A stretch of DNA of 64,000 nt from Salvia splendens (taxonomy: Eukaryota > Streptophyta > Magnoliopsida > Lamiales > Lamiaceae), in contig NC_056046.1 of NCBI RefSeq assembly GCF_004379255.2, forward strand, positions 2,604,001 through 2,668,000, read 5' to 3'. Position 1 is the stretch's first letter. Each line of letters begins with the position of its first letter. Shown one piece after another: positions 22,452-33,308 of the stretch. The notes beneath the pieces were generated by a model, which worked only from the letters and a program-made list of their open reading frames with translations, ran no database searches and had not been told where the DNA came from. The translations under genes and the position numbers were made by a program.

Positions 22452-23420
22452 ACAAGGGAAAACTGCTTCCTCCGCAGCTTCCCTCTTCTTTTCCTCCTTA
22501 AGATTGTCTATGTAAGTCTTGAATTGATCGAAAAGGTGGTATATAATGTCAGCGCTGAAAATTTTTACACCATGTTGTTCCCGAGCCTCTGTTGTTACTT
22601 TAACATCAAAAGCTAGTATAGTCCCATATTCCTTTTTCTTATCACGCATGGCAATCACCTTCTTCACATCCTTCATGTGTACTGGACCATTACTTATAGC
22701 GCTGGCGGGTATGTTAACTGCCGGAGTCTCCAAAAAGTCCAGCAATGCTTCTAAAGACCCAAGTGAAGAAAAACCCCTTTACCACTTTTTGATATCCTCA
22801 TTTACATACTCCATAGCAGATTTTTTGATACTCTCATTAGGGCCTACAACATACAGACCAGCTCCTGCACTAGCATGCTCAAGTCTCTGGAGAAAGAAAG
22901 GGAGAGAAGTATTAGCCAATGCAACAGAAGAAACAAATCAATCACATCACAGTTACCTGTGCAGCAGCCTTGGTTTCTTTGTGATGCAAATACTTTCCCT
23001 GTAAAGAAATAATGGGAATGGGAATACTTGCATGCAAAAATAGGTAGCTTAGCAATAATAGAGTATGAAGTTTCACCTTGACTCTGATCTCCCCAATGGA
23101 GTGGGGCATTAGCAATGCTCTAATTGAGGTTTCAATTGCCAAACAGAAAATACACAATGAAAACAAACAGCGGAACAGCATAGGTAGTACGAAGCGATAC
23201 AAGCTGACTCACTTGGTTCAAGGCAATTACAAAGTCTGTATTTCCCCTTTTCAAAAGATTGTCTGTGGTTCCAACCCATCATGCATCATATTAACAACTA
23301 AAACGGCAAGATAGATCACTCTAGAGTGCAATTTGTTGAAACATTCGTGCCCAGGGGTATCGATCACTAACAAACCTGGGACATTGAGCTTTCAGCTCCT
23401 TTGTTCTCTCATGGATCAGT
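22430..23420 (-). pseudogene. eIF5B translation initiation factor pseudogene fragment
   Basis: The minus strand, read from 23420 down, carries broken pieces of eIF5B in the right order. They are [23 protein letters not shown] (G3 motif of the GTPase); [24 protein letters not shown] after a frame change; IRALLMPHSIGEIRVK; GKYLHHKETKAAAQ; RLEHASAGAGLYVVGPNES; then SLGSLEALLDFLETPAVNIP and DIIYHLFDQFKTYIDNLKEE. Frameshifts, deletions and stops (for example after EDIKKW near 22780) interrupt it. Two introns are still present (between RVK and GKYLH, and between AAAQ and RLEH), so it arose by DNA duplication and not retroposition. A functional eIF5B joins ribosomal subunits; this copy cannot encode that. 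Confidence 0.88.
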
Positions 23421-23585
23421 CACCAATTCTAAATACACAGCCATCTAAAAACAACCAATTTATCATTTTAAAGTAATAATTCGAAATACCTAACCAAAAA
23501 CTATTTTCTACATCATCAACGTTCAGCTTCGTTTGAAACCACCGCCCAAAAACAGATTCATAATAATCAGATAAAAACAAATTTC

Positions 23586-23590
23586 ACAAA
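23586..23590. repeat. left target-site duplication of the Copia element (ACAAA)
   Basis: ACAAA directly before the 5' LTR matches ACAAA at 28807-28811 directly after the 3' LTR. A 5-bp duplication is the usual LTR-retrotransposon footprint. Confidence 0.85.
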
Positions 23591-24097
23591 TGTTAGTGTT
23601 TGAGCTCATCAAGACCAGATTAAGATCATGAAAGTACTAATTTGAAAATAGCCGTTGGAAGCTAAAACCGGAACTAGCCGTTGGGGACAGTTATAACTGA
23701 TTTTGGAAGAAGCTTGTTGGCGGTTCTTCGAGCTCAATTGATTGAGCTCAACGGTACAAATAGAGCTGCGATGACTTCACGACAAATCATCATCAGAAAT
23801 CAAGAGCGATTAAAAGAGAATTCGAGAGAGAGAGAGTGATATATCTCAGCTGTGCGTTGTTCGCTCTCGAAGCAAGAAGTTTTCGGGCGAGTTGAGAGTT
23901 TCTCATCTTGTAATTCTTGAGAGCATTGAGTGTTCTTGTAATTGTAAGTTCTTGAGTGATCAATAAAGAAACACACCAGATTCTGCCCGTGGATGTAGGC
24001 TTACGCCGAACCACGTAATTGCTTGCGTTCCTCTTCTTGGCTTGTTGCTATTTGTTTGTTCTTTTCGATCAACACAACTATGGAATTGTTTTTCACA
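23591..24097 (+). repeat. 5' LTR of the Copia retrotransposon
   Basis: This 507-bp repeat starts TGTTAGTG, ends TTCACA and holds an AATAAAG signal. I see a single base difference from the 3' LTR (CTATGG here, CTGTGG there). Immediately downstream is a TGGCGCCGTCTGTGGGAAC primer-binding-type sequence. Confidence 0.95.
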
Positions 24098-24209
24098 ACG
24101 TGGCGCCGTCTGTGGGAACTACTTCTGGAAATTGATCGAGAAAGCGTGAGGTTTGGGAAAATTCTTTTCTTGGTGCTTCGCGATTCAAGAAAGAGTTCAA
24201 TCAGTTTGA

Positions 24210-24420
24210 ATGATGGCTGCAGCAAGGTTCGATGTGGAGAAGTTCACAGGCCGAAATGATTTTGGCCTATGGAGGCTAAAGATGAAAGCAATCTTGATGC
24301 AACAGGGTTTGTGGGAAATCCTAAATGGTGGAGGTAGTACTGAGGAGAAAAGCCTGAACCTGATGAGAAAGAAAAGGCGAAGGCTCAAGACAGAGAGTAC
24401 AAGGCATATAGCACCTTGAT
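24210..24420 (+). pseudogene. Copia gag 5' part, ended by a frameshift
   Basis: The frame opens at ATG 24210 with MMAAARFDVEKFTGRNDF and the LMQQGLWEIL motif usual at the start of Copia gag. After STEE it leaves the family pattern. The next frame resumes it as EKPEPDEKEKAKAQDREYKA and runs straight into the long downstream frame. One lost base near 24348, in an A/G-rich run, would explain this; the natural frame is single in most Copia elements. Confidence 0.85.
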
Positions 24421-27400
24421 ACTCAACCTCAATGACAGAGTCCTCAGAGAAGTTTCGAAGGAAGAGACAGCGGCTGGAGTTTGGTCCAAGTTGGAGTCAT
24501 TGTACATGGCCAAGTCCTTGGCAAATCGGCTGCATCTGAAACATAAACTTCTCACATTCAAGATTGGTGATGGAAAGGGTGTGTTGGAACAACTTGAAGA
24601 ATTTGGGAAGTGCATCGATGATCTTGAGAACATTGATGAAGAAATTAAAGATGAAGATAAGGCGCTGATGTTGCTAAATTCTCTGCCTCCCAGCTATGAA
24701 CACTTCAAGGATGCTATACTTCTTGGTAGGGAGTCCAAGATTGGATATGAAGAGGTATATTCTGCTTTGAGACTCAAGGAGATCCAGAAAACCAATCTTA
24801 AATCCACTGAAATGGTGTCTGAGAGTCTGAATGTCACTGATCATAAGAAGAATGTAAAGAAGAGATCACAAAAGAAGCCATGGAAGAACAAGACAGGTGA
24901 ATGGAAGGAGAGCAGGTCATGCCACTACTGCAAGAAACCGGGGCACATAAAGAAAAATTGTTGGTCCTGGAAGAAGAAGCAGACCGAGGAAGAGAATGTC
25001 AAGAATAATGCTGATATTGCAGAAGAGTTGGCAGTCCCAGAGGCTTTGTGTGTGGCTGAGAATATGGAGGAGCTTCCATGGATCATGGATTCAGGGTGCA
25101 GCTTCCACATGTGCCCAACCAAAGGCCATTTTGATGAGATCAGAGAGGCTACTGGATCAGTTTTGTTAGGAAATGATCAGATATGTAGAATCAGAGGGAT
25201 AGGGACCATAAGACTCAAGCTTCATGATGGATCTGTCAGACTACTCACTGGTGTGAGGTTCATTCCAGAGATCAAGAGGAATCTAATCTCTATTGGAGTC
25301 TTGGATGCTGCTGGATACAGCAGCATATTATCTGGTGGAGTGATGAATATTGTCAAGAATGGTGATGTTGTCATGATAGCTGAGAGAAGAAGAAGTCTAT
25401 ATTACCTAAAGGCTAGTGTGGTTGCTGGATCAATAAACTTGGTACAAGTGCTGAATCTGAGAACATGGCATCTCAGGCTTGGACACCTAGGAGAGGTGGG
25501 AGTCAAAGAATTGGCCAAGAGAGGGCTGATTAAACTGGAAAATCCCAATGAGCAGTTGGGGTTGTGTGAACAGTGTGTGCTCGGCAAGAGTAAGAAGCTC
25601 CCCTATGGAAGAGGAATCCACAGCTCAACTTCACCACTAGACTATGCCCACAGTGACTTGTGGGGGCCAGCTACACCAACTACATTGGGTGGGGGAAGGT
25701 ATTTCCTATCCATTATTGATGATTTTTCTAGGAAGTTGTGGGTGTTTATCTTGAAAGAAAAATCTGAGACGTTCATGAAATTCAAGGAGTGGTGTAGAGA
25801 AGTGGAAGTGGAGAAAGGGTGTTCTTTGAAATGTTTAAGAACAGATAACGGGCTGGAATTCTTGAGTGGTGAGTTTGATTCTTTTTGCAAGCAGAGAGGT
25901 GTGAAGAGGCATAGAACAGCTCCATGTAATCCCCAACAAAATGGGGTTGCTGAACGTATGAATAGGACCATCCTAGAGCGTGTTAGATGCATGCTTTTCA
26001 GCTCTGGAATGCCTAAAAGATTCTGGGGTGAGGCTGTGAGTATGGCAGCAGTTCTCATCAATAGAAGTCCTTCTTCAGCTATAGGTTTTGATACTCCTGA
26101 TCAGAGATGGCATGGGAGAGTGATGGATTATTCGAATATGAGGATATTTGGCTGCATGTCATATGCACACATCAGGCAAAGTAAATTAGAGCCAAGAGCC
26201 TTGAGATGTGTGATGATTGGGTACCAAAAGGGAGTGAAGGGCTACCGGCTGTGGTGCATAGAGCCAGGCAATCAAAAGGTCATGATTTCTAGAGATGTGC
26301 AATTTGAAGAAAGTAGAATGCCATTTCTGGAGAAGGCTCAAGATAGGTCATCTCAGTCTGGAAAGGAGCCAGAATCTGAGAGATTCATGGAAGTAGAAAT
26401 TTCAGAGCCTGAAGAGACTGAGGGATCAGTTCGGGTGGAGGTTTCTGGGGCCAGTAGAGCGACTGAATCAGATCAGCAGGTAGAAAATCTTGATGAACCA
26501 GAAGGAGCAGATGGTGGTGGTTTGGATACTGAGGGAGATCAGCAGGACTTAAGTGAGTATATGCTGGCTAGAGACAGAGTCAGAAGAGCCCCTAAGCCAT
26601 CAACTAGATACAGTGAAGAAGAGTACTTGTTATATGCATTATGTGTTGCAGAAAACATAGAATATGCAGAGCCTGCAACCTTCAAGGAAGCCATGAGATC
26701 TAAGGAAAGCAAACAATGGATGGAAGCTATGATAGAGGAGATACAATCTCTACTCAAGAACAAAACCTGGGTGCTTGTGAAAAGACCTACCACACAGAAA
26801 CCAGTGAGCTGTAAATGGATATACAAGAAAAAGGTGGAGGTTGGGAACAAGATTAGGTTCAAGGCTAGGCTGGTGGCTCGGGGCTTCACACAAGAGGAGG
26901 GAATAGACTATAATGAAGTGTTTTCTCCCGTGGTAAAGCATGCCTCAATCAGAATTTTGCTAGCTATAGTTGCTCAAAGAAATTAGTTTTTGGACCAACT
27001 TGATGTGAAGACTGCCTTTCTTCATGGAGATCTTGAGGAGACCATATACATGAATCAACCAGAGGGATTTGTGATGCATGGAAGTGAGGATAAGGTTTGT
27101 TTACTAAAAAGGAGCCTATACGGTTTGAAGCAAGCAAATAGACAATGGCACATTAAGTTTGATGAGCATGTGCAGAATATGGGATTCATAAGTTCCAGGT
27201 ATGACAGTTGTGTCTACTTTAAATCAAACTCTGAGGGACCAGCTGTGTATTTACTATTGTATGTAGATGACATACTACTTGCTGGGCCAGATAGACAAGA
27301 GTTGGACAGAGTAAAGAGCTTATTGAAAGAAGGATTTGAGATCAAAGATCTGGGAAGTGCTAGCAGAATTTTGGGAATGGATATATGCAGAAATGATGAT

Positions 27401-28240
27401 AAGAGGGTGTTATGGCTGTCACAAGGAGGGTATATTCAGAAAGTATTACAAAAATATCAGATTGATAAAAGCAGAACAACATCAACTCCATTATCACAGC
27501 AGACAAAGCTATCCAAATCACAATGTCCCAGAAATCAGCAAGAAGAGAAAGAGATGAGCCAGATACCTTACTCCAACATAGTTGGCAGTGTGATGTATAT
27601 GATGATATGCACAAGGCCTGATATCTCTCATGCGGTGAGTGTAGTCAGCAGGTACATGTCTTGTCCAGGAAGAGAGCATTGGTTGGCTTTGAAAGGGATT
27701 CTCAAGTATCTCAAGGGAAGTAGTGATCTGGGAATAATGTTCAAGTCAGAAAACGAAGGAAATAAGGATAGCATTGTTGGGTTTTGTGATTCAGATTATG
27801 CAGCTAATCTTGATAATAGACGCTCACAATCTGGATACATATTTACCTTGTTCGGCTCTGCGGTGAGCTGGAAATCCAATCTCCAATCCGTGGTGGCTCT
27901 GTCGACGACGGAAGCAGAGTATATAGCACTCGCTGAAGCGGTGAAGGAAAGCTTCTGGCTTAAGGGTATGGTTGGTGATTTTGGAGTAAAGCAAGAAAGT
28001 GTTGTGATTAAGTGTGACAGTAATAGCGCAATTTGTCTCTCGAAGCATCAAACTTATCACGAACGCAGCAAACATATCGACGTGAGGTTGCATTTTATTC
28101 GAGATGAAGTTGAAAAGGGGGCAGTCAGAATTGAAAAGGTGAGCACTGAGCACAATGCAGCTGATGCACTTACTAAAGCCTTACCAAGATCCAAGTTTCG
28201 ACATTGCTTGGATTTGGTTGGGGTTGTTCGAAATTTGTGA
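24350..28240 (+). pseudogene. Copia gag-pol polyprotein, interrupted by one in-frame stop
   Basis: From the frameshift to 28240 one frame encodes the rest of gag with a CCHC knuckle (CHYCKKPGHIKKNC) and the aspartic protease (WIMDSGCSFHMCP). The GAG-pre-integrase domain (WHLRLGHLGEVGVKEL) follows, then an integrase core with D, D and E in HSDLWGP, LRTDNGLEF and QQNGVAERMNRT. Reverse transcriptase starts near WIYKKKVE and has the YVDD box (LLLYVDDILLAG). RNase H has STTEAEYIALAEA and CDSNSAICLSKH. A single TAG at 26984-26986 separates VAQRN from FLDQLDVKTAFLHGDL at the start of reverse transcriptase; the frame is unchanged across it. Full polyprotein from this copy is unlikely without readthrough. 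Confidence 0.92.
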
Positions 28241-28299
28241 GTACGGGAGAAAAGTGGAACTGGATGTGGTCGATCTTGAATCGCTCAAGGTGGAGGATT

Positions 28300-28806
28300 T
28301 GTTAGTGTTTGAGCTCATCAAGACCAGATTAAGATCATGAAAGTACTAATTTGAAAATAGCCGTTGGAAGCTAAAACCGGAACTAGCCGTTGGGGACAGT
28401 TATAACTGATTTTGGAAGAAGCTTGTTGGCGGTTCTTCGAGCTCAATTGATTGAGCTCAACGGTACAAATAGAGCTGCGATGACTTCACGACAAATCATC
28501 ATCAGAAATCAAGAGCGATTAAAAGAGAATTCGAGAGAGAGAGAGTGATATATCTCAGCTGTGCGTTGTTCGCTCTCGAAGCAAGAAGTTTTCGGGCGAG
28601 TTGAGAGTTTCTCATCTTGTAATTCTTGAGAGCATTGAGTGTTCTTGTAATTGTAAGTTCTTGAGTGATCAATAAAGAAACACACCAGATTCTGCCCGTG
28701 GATGTAGGCTTACGCCGAACCACGTAATTGCTTGCGTTCCTCTTCTTGGCTTGTTGCTATTTGTTTGTTCTTTTCGATCAACACAACTGTGGAATTGTTT
28801 TTCACA
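28300..28806 (+). repeat. 3' LTR of the Copia retrotransposon
   Basis: 507 bp, matching 23591-24097 with one visible substitution. It is followed at once by the ACAAA target duplication (28807-28811). Confidence 0.95.
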
Positions 28807-29059
28807 ACAAACAATCATGAATCAATCACCTATTTGTTAGCGGCAGAAATCACGTAATTACTTAGTTTGTATAAGCCATGTCATCTATTTTAAACTTTTT
28901 TACTAGTATTTTTCATAATACACTTACCACATAATTCAGCCATGCCATCTAGTAGTAGGTAGCCATAATATTTCATTATACAAAAGAAAGAAATGAGAAG
29001 GAAGAAGAACATATAAAAATGACACAAGTATTCTAAAATTTGCAAAAGTTTTTTCGATA

Positions 29060-29400
29060 ATACTATTTGAATATTAGGACTTAGTTCATAAACTTTTAGT
29101 GCTAATATTTTACGTTAGGGCTTGTAAATATTACAGAGACAAAATTGAGGGACTAAAATTTCAATTTCGTATGTAGTAATGACACTCACGCATCTAATTT
29201 CGAATTAGATTTAAATATCAAAATCCAATTTCAAGATTTTCGAATTATGATTTAAACACACTAAATTTTTCTCAGCTCAGCCAATAGGCCCAGCCCAATA
29301 CACATTTTGCAGCGCTTGTATCGAAATTCTTTTTGAAAAAACTTTAAAATTTAGTTAAATGTAAATTACAATCAAGTTAAAGGAAATTAAACACGCCAAA
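29060..29400 (-). repeat. dispersed repeat family, copy 1
   Basis: Reverse complement shares long blocks with 51600-51870 and 53605-53960. Landmarks are ATACAAGCGCTGCAAAATGT, TTGGGCTGGGCCTATTGGCT, and AATTCGAAAATCTTGAAATTGG-like sequence. No coding capacity; probably an old non-autonomous transposon or part of one. Confidence 0.75.
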
Positions 29401-30477
29401 CAATAATTTCTCTTCCAAAAAAATCAAACAAACCTCACATTTTTCAATCAGCACTGAATGGAGAAAGTAATCACTGATCATTGAAATGATTTATTCTTCA
29501 TTCATTTTCAGCTTCTGCAGCCATTCTACATTAATTGGTTTCTAAATTCTTAATGTATGGTTTTGCAGGCTTCACTGAGATCATAATAGATTTTACTTCT
29601 ATGGAGTTGGTAATTTTAGTGATGTCTAAGTAAAATTTTGGTAGTTGTAAAACTAAAACTCATAGTATAAAATTATTATACAACTTGCTAAAATTATGGT
29701 ATTGTAGTATCAAGTAAAGGTTAATTTTACTAAAATTATTATTTGCAAACTTGCTAGTAAATATTATTTAAAAAAGATGCAACTAGCTGGATACATTATT
29801 CTAACTCTTCCGATTTACATAGAAGTACGGATCATGCAATTTGATAAATCTAATATCAATACACTGTGGAAATAAAAAATAAAATTGTCCGTGAAAGAAA
29901 TTGATGGAATTAATTAACCACCAAGAAATATTGAAACAGAGTCCCCTATAATCACTCCAAAAAAAACTGCCTAAATTCCTTTTTCTATGCCAACTAACCG
30001 TCTACTATTATTAACAAAATAAGTAAATATCAAATTTCCGATGAAAAATTAGAATTTAATAAAAATCCTCTATATAGGAAAAAAGAAATCTGCAATAAAT
30101 CGTGAACCAAGTGATAATAAACGGCGCATTCCATTTCAATGCGGTTTTAAGATTTTATTTAAGACGATTTAAACAAACACATAAAAAAACTAAATGCACA
30201 ATCAATTGCATTTGGGATTACTCAATAATCAAATAAATCAATGCTCATTGTTTATCAATCAATAACGTTAGGATCCGGAGAACTTAACACTAAGAAAAAA
30301 ATTACAACATTTTTTTCCTTAAGTAAAGAGCCTAATTAGCCTAACATCCTAATTTGTAAGCAATTAATCAACAGAAGGCAAGAAGAGGTTGCCTTAAAAC
30401 AAAAACAGCATTAATCAAGATTAGCCTAAACTCAAACAATTAGAAATGAAACGGTTAATCATAACCGCTTGCTAAAA

Positions 30478-31269
30478 TCAATGATCCCTTTTCCAGCAAA
30501 TGTCGATTGGATGCTTTTCCAACAGCTTCTGTGGAATCAAGCAATGCTCAGTGGAGTATAGTTTCTCTTGAATCAACGGAGATTCTAGAAGCTTCTGGAA
30601 CACTTCTTCACCTTCAGACGATGCTTCTTCTTCGTTGACCTTCTAGAAGAATGGATCATGTTAGTCTTAGGAATTAAACAAAATGATTTTAGTTTTATCC
30701 ATTTAAAATAGTACCTTGAGGAATTCGAGTAGTCCAACTTGGGCCTGCAAGAATTTGATGTATTTGTAGGCGGATTGCAGCATCTCCGCCGTGTTCATCT
30801 TCTGGCCGCCGGGAACCAGCTTCCCGAGCTCCTGCGTCTTCGCCGTGATCCTCCGCCGCCTCTGCCTCGCCGCGACGGTCTGCGCGGACAAGCTCTCCTC
30901 TTTGTTGACCCTCACGCTCTCGCAGCTCCCCATGCTGAAACCCGCCGCCGGAAATGCTGGTAGCGGCGGCGGCGGAGGAAGCACAAATTCCGGGATGGAG
31001 TAATCTTGGTAGAATGGGTGGGAATCGCAGAGCTTTTGGCGTTTGGGGAAATGGGGAAAGGGCTCATTGTTATATTGGAAGTAGTTGGAGTTGAGATGAT
31101 CGAAATCGAAGGGAATTCCATCATCGGCGAAAGGTAAGTCGTCGGAGAGGAGAGAGTTGCAGAAGGCGTCGATGGGGTCCACCAAGTAATCGTCGGGGTT
31201 GAAGAGATCAACACCTAATTCCGCCGGCGCAAAGGAGTCCCAGTTGGAGTTGTAGTAGCTCAACGCCAT
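30478..31269 (-). CDS. bHLH transcription factor, bHLH52/53-like, copy B
   Basis: Two exons, 31269-30715 and 30642-30478, give 239 residues. Exon 1 is nearly identical to copy A: same start MALSYYNSNWDSF, one proline fewer in the polyproline run, and a few substitutions such as FSMGSCES for FNMRSCES. The bHLH domain is identical in the residues I compared, so DNA binding should be the same. Exon 2 differs more. The Gly-Glu run is reduced to SEGEEV, and the tail is longer (LLEKHPIDICWKRDH instead of ENYPNH). The gene looks intact and lies in inverted orientation to copy A. Confidence 0.92.
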
Positions 31270-31540
31270 TAATTGGATAATCTGCCAAGAATCGAAACCG
31301 TAAGAGATGAATACAGTTGAAAATATGAAGGGAAAATTGAAGTTGCTGTGAGTGAGTTAAAAGAGAGAGACAATGACTATCTGAGGAAAGATTGTCTTTT
31401 AACTACCACTCTACTAGCTTTGAATGTCAGTAGAAATTAACCTTAACAAATACTGTTGGCTTATTTTTAGCTCTCTGTGTCAGTGTGTGTCAGAGAGAGA
31501 AAAGGAGGGAGATAGTGGGGAGTGGAGGTTATGGGATGGG

Positions 31541-31548
31541 ATTTTATA
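31541..31548 (-). promoter_or_regulatory. putative TATA box of bHLH copy B
   Basis: TATAAAAT on the minus strand, about 270 bases before the copy B ATG. It sits in the same context as the copy A TATA box, next to a C-rich GGGATGGG/CCCATCCC block. Confidence 0.5.
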
Positions 31549-31654
31549 ACGGTTAATAACTACTCTCCTAATAATTTGGAAAAATTAGGGTTATCAAATG
31601 CTGCAATTCTCTTTTGATTAACCGTTATTTTACATCAGGTTTCTATTCACATTT

Positions 31655-32780
31655 GATTGTTTTAATTCCATGTATTGTTCGTGTGATAAAAGAAATTAAT
31701 TGGTAAAATTAGCCACCAAGAAGTATTGTAACAGAGTTTCCTACAATTACTCTCTCCAAAACCAACTGCTGAAGTTAATTTGACTATGTCAAATAACCGT
31801 GTCATGCAAAAGTTGAAGAATGCTTTGTGCAAATTTTCCGATTGACAGTTAAAAAGTTGTAGAATATGTCTTGAAATAATATGGGATAATTCGTGAGCCG
31901 AGTGATTAATAATAGATAAACGGCGCATCTTTTTTAATTGCGGGTTTAAGATTTTATTTATGACGAATTAATTTAAGCAAACACACTAAGTAAATGCACA
32001 ATCAATCGCACTTGGAGTTAATTAATCAATAATTACTAAATAAATGCTCATTGCATATAGCAATGTTAGGATCAGGTAACTTACACTAGGAAATAAAAAA
32101 CAATATTTTCTCCTGAAGTAAAGATCCTAATAAACTAACATCCTAATTTGTAAGGACGGAAGAGGTTGCCTTAAAACAAAAACAACATCAATAAGATTAG
32201 GCTAAACTAAAACAATTAGCAATGAAACGGTTAATTATAACGGCTTGCTTGCTAAAATCAATGATCCCTTTTTTCTAGTAAATGTGGATTGGATTTGAGT
32301 ATTTGATGTTCCACAACATTTTCAGTTCTTGAATCAATGGAGATTCTAGAAGATTCTGTAACTCTTCTTCTTCTTCACCTTGAAATCATGCTTCTTCGTT
32401 GACCTTCTAGGAGATTAGATCATGTTAGCAAAGATTCATACAAGGAATATTAATCACAATCTAGCTAGGATTTCAAGAAAATGATTAGTTTTTTCATGTT
32501 GTCTGTTTTTTTAGGCACTCTTACTAAAACTAACTCATTCTAAAACAAGTTTTTTATTCATAAATTACTAAACAAAATTGTAAGTATTTTCTTTTCGATA
32601 TTAGGGACGTGGGAGTGGAGGTTATTTGATGGGATTTTATAACGGTTAACCAGCCTCCTAATTATTTGGATGATACTAATGGGTATTGGGGTTATTAACA
32701 AAATTAGAGAAAAGATAAATGTACACATGTACGCTACTGTATTTATTAACCGTTACTTCCACATCAAGCTTATCCTCTAT
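31655..32780 (-). pseudogene. third bHLH locus copy (C) with exon 1 deleted
   Basis: Tandem to copy B in the same orientation. From left to right it repeats the 3' flank (31700-32240), exon 2 (about 32265-32408, complement), part of the intron, and then directly the promoter block (about 32605-32660, GTGGGAGTGGAGGTTAT). The 0.55-kb exon 1 with the bHLH domain is missing. In exon 2 the frame starts KVNEEA and meets a TGA at once, although QNLLESPLIQE is still readable further on. It cannot encode the factor. Confidence 0.85.
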
Positions 32781-32784
32781 TCTT

Positions 32785-33300
32785 TTTTCTTTTAAATTTT
32801 ATTTTAGTGTTGTTTTGCATGTGCAAGATCAAAGTCTAACCTTTTTTAAAATCTAGATTAACCTAATAATATCATATACACACATGAAGCAGAATGCGTG
32901 TCCAAATGAAAAACTATAGTAAAGGATTGGGTTTTTGTAAGTACTTTATTTCTAATGAGTGTATAATTCCTTTGATGTTTTAAACACTAAAATAGTAGAA
33001 AAAACAAGCTTGACATTTATTTACTACACATTTTAGTTACATTGACTACGATTATATATGTATGTCTTATCAATGGAATTGAGATTTGTTTTTTCAAACA
33101 GAGGACAGGTATCGAGCTTTATTTACGAACAATAAACTCATAAAATAAAGATTCAATGAGTTTTAACACATAGTAATAACACAACAAAAAAAATCAAGTA
33201 TTTGAGTACGTAGTGAATCACTCTTCTCCACCAAAAGAAAGACAAAGATGGTGTGATACATTATTTCATCCTATAATCTAGTACCGCACATGTTCACACT
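32785..33300. other. AT-rich spacer
   Basis: No gene, structured repeat or long open frame was recognised between the bHLH copy C remnant and the 3' end of the dehydrogenase gene. Confidence 0.6.
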
Positions 33301-33308
33301 TGTTCATA

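Larger units (their letters stand above)
23591..28806 (+). mobile_element. complete Ty1/Copia LTR retrotransposon (Tork/TNT1-like), young but coding-defective
   Basis: This 5.2-kb element has paired 507-bp LTRs, a 5-bp target duplication, a primer-binding-type site after the 5' LTR and a purine-rich tract (AAGGTGGAGGATTT) before the 3' LTR. The order protease, integrase, reverse transcriptase, RNase H identifies Copia. The LTRs differ by one base in 507, so the insertion is very recent on the usual LTR clock. The coding region has a gag frameshift near 24348 and an in-frame TAG at 26984. Within this window it lies between the eIF5B pseudogene and the bHLH-B region. Confidence 0.95.
29435..31635 (-). 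repeat. right arm of the inverted bHLH duplication (copy B locus)
   Basis: Reverse complement of 14330-16515. The arm runs from the CACTGAATGGAGAAAGTAAT block at the 3' flank to the promoter. The spacer between the arms is about 12.9 kb and contains the PPR and NTM1 genes, the eIF5B pseudogene and the Copia element. Confidence 0.85.

Noticed and set aside
24330..24420. Programmed ribosomal frameshift between Copia gag and pol
   Set aside because: The shift lies inside gag, not at the gag-pol border. No classical slippery heptamer in the right phase is present, and Copia elements usually use one frame. A lost base is simpler.
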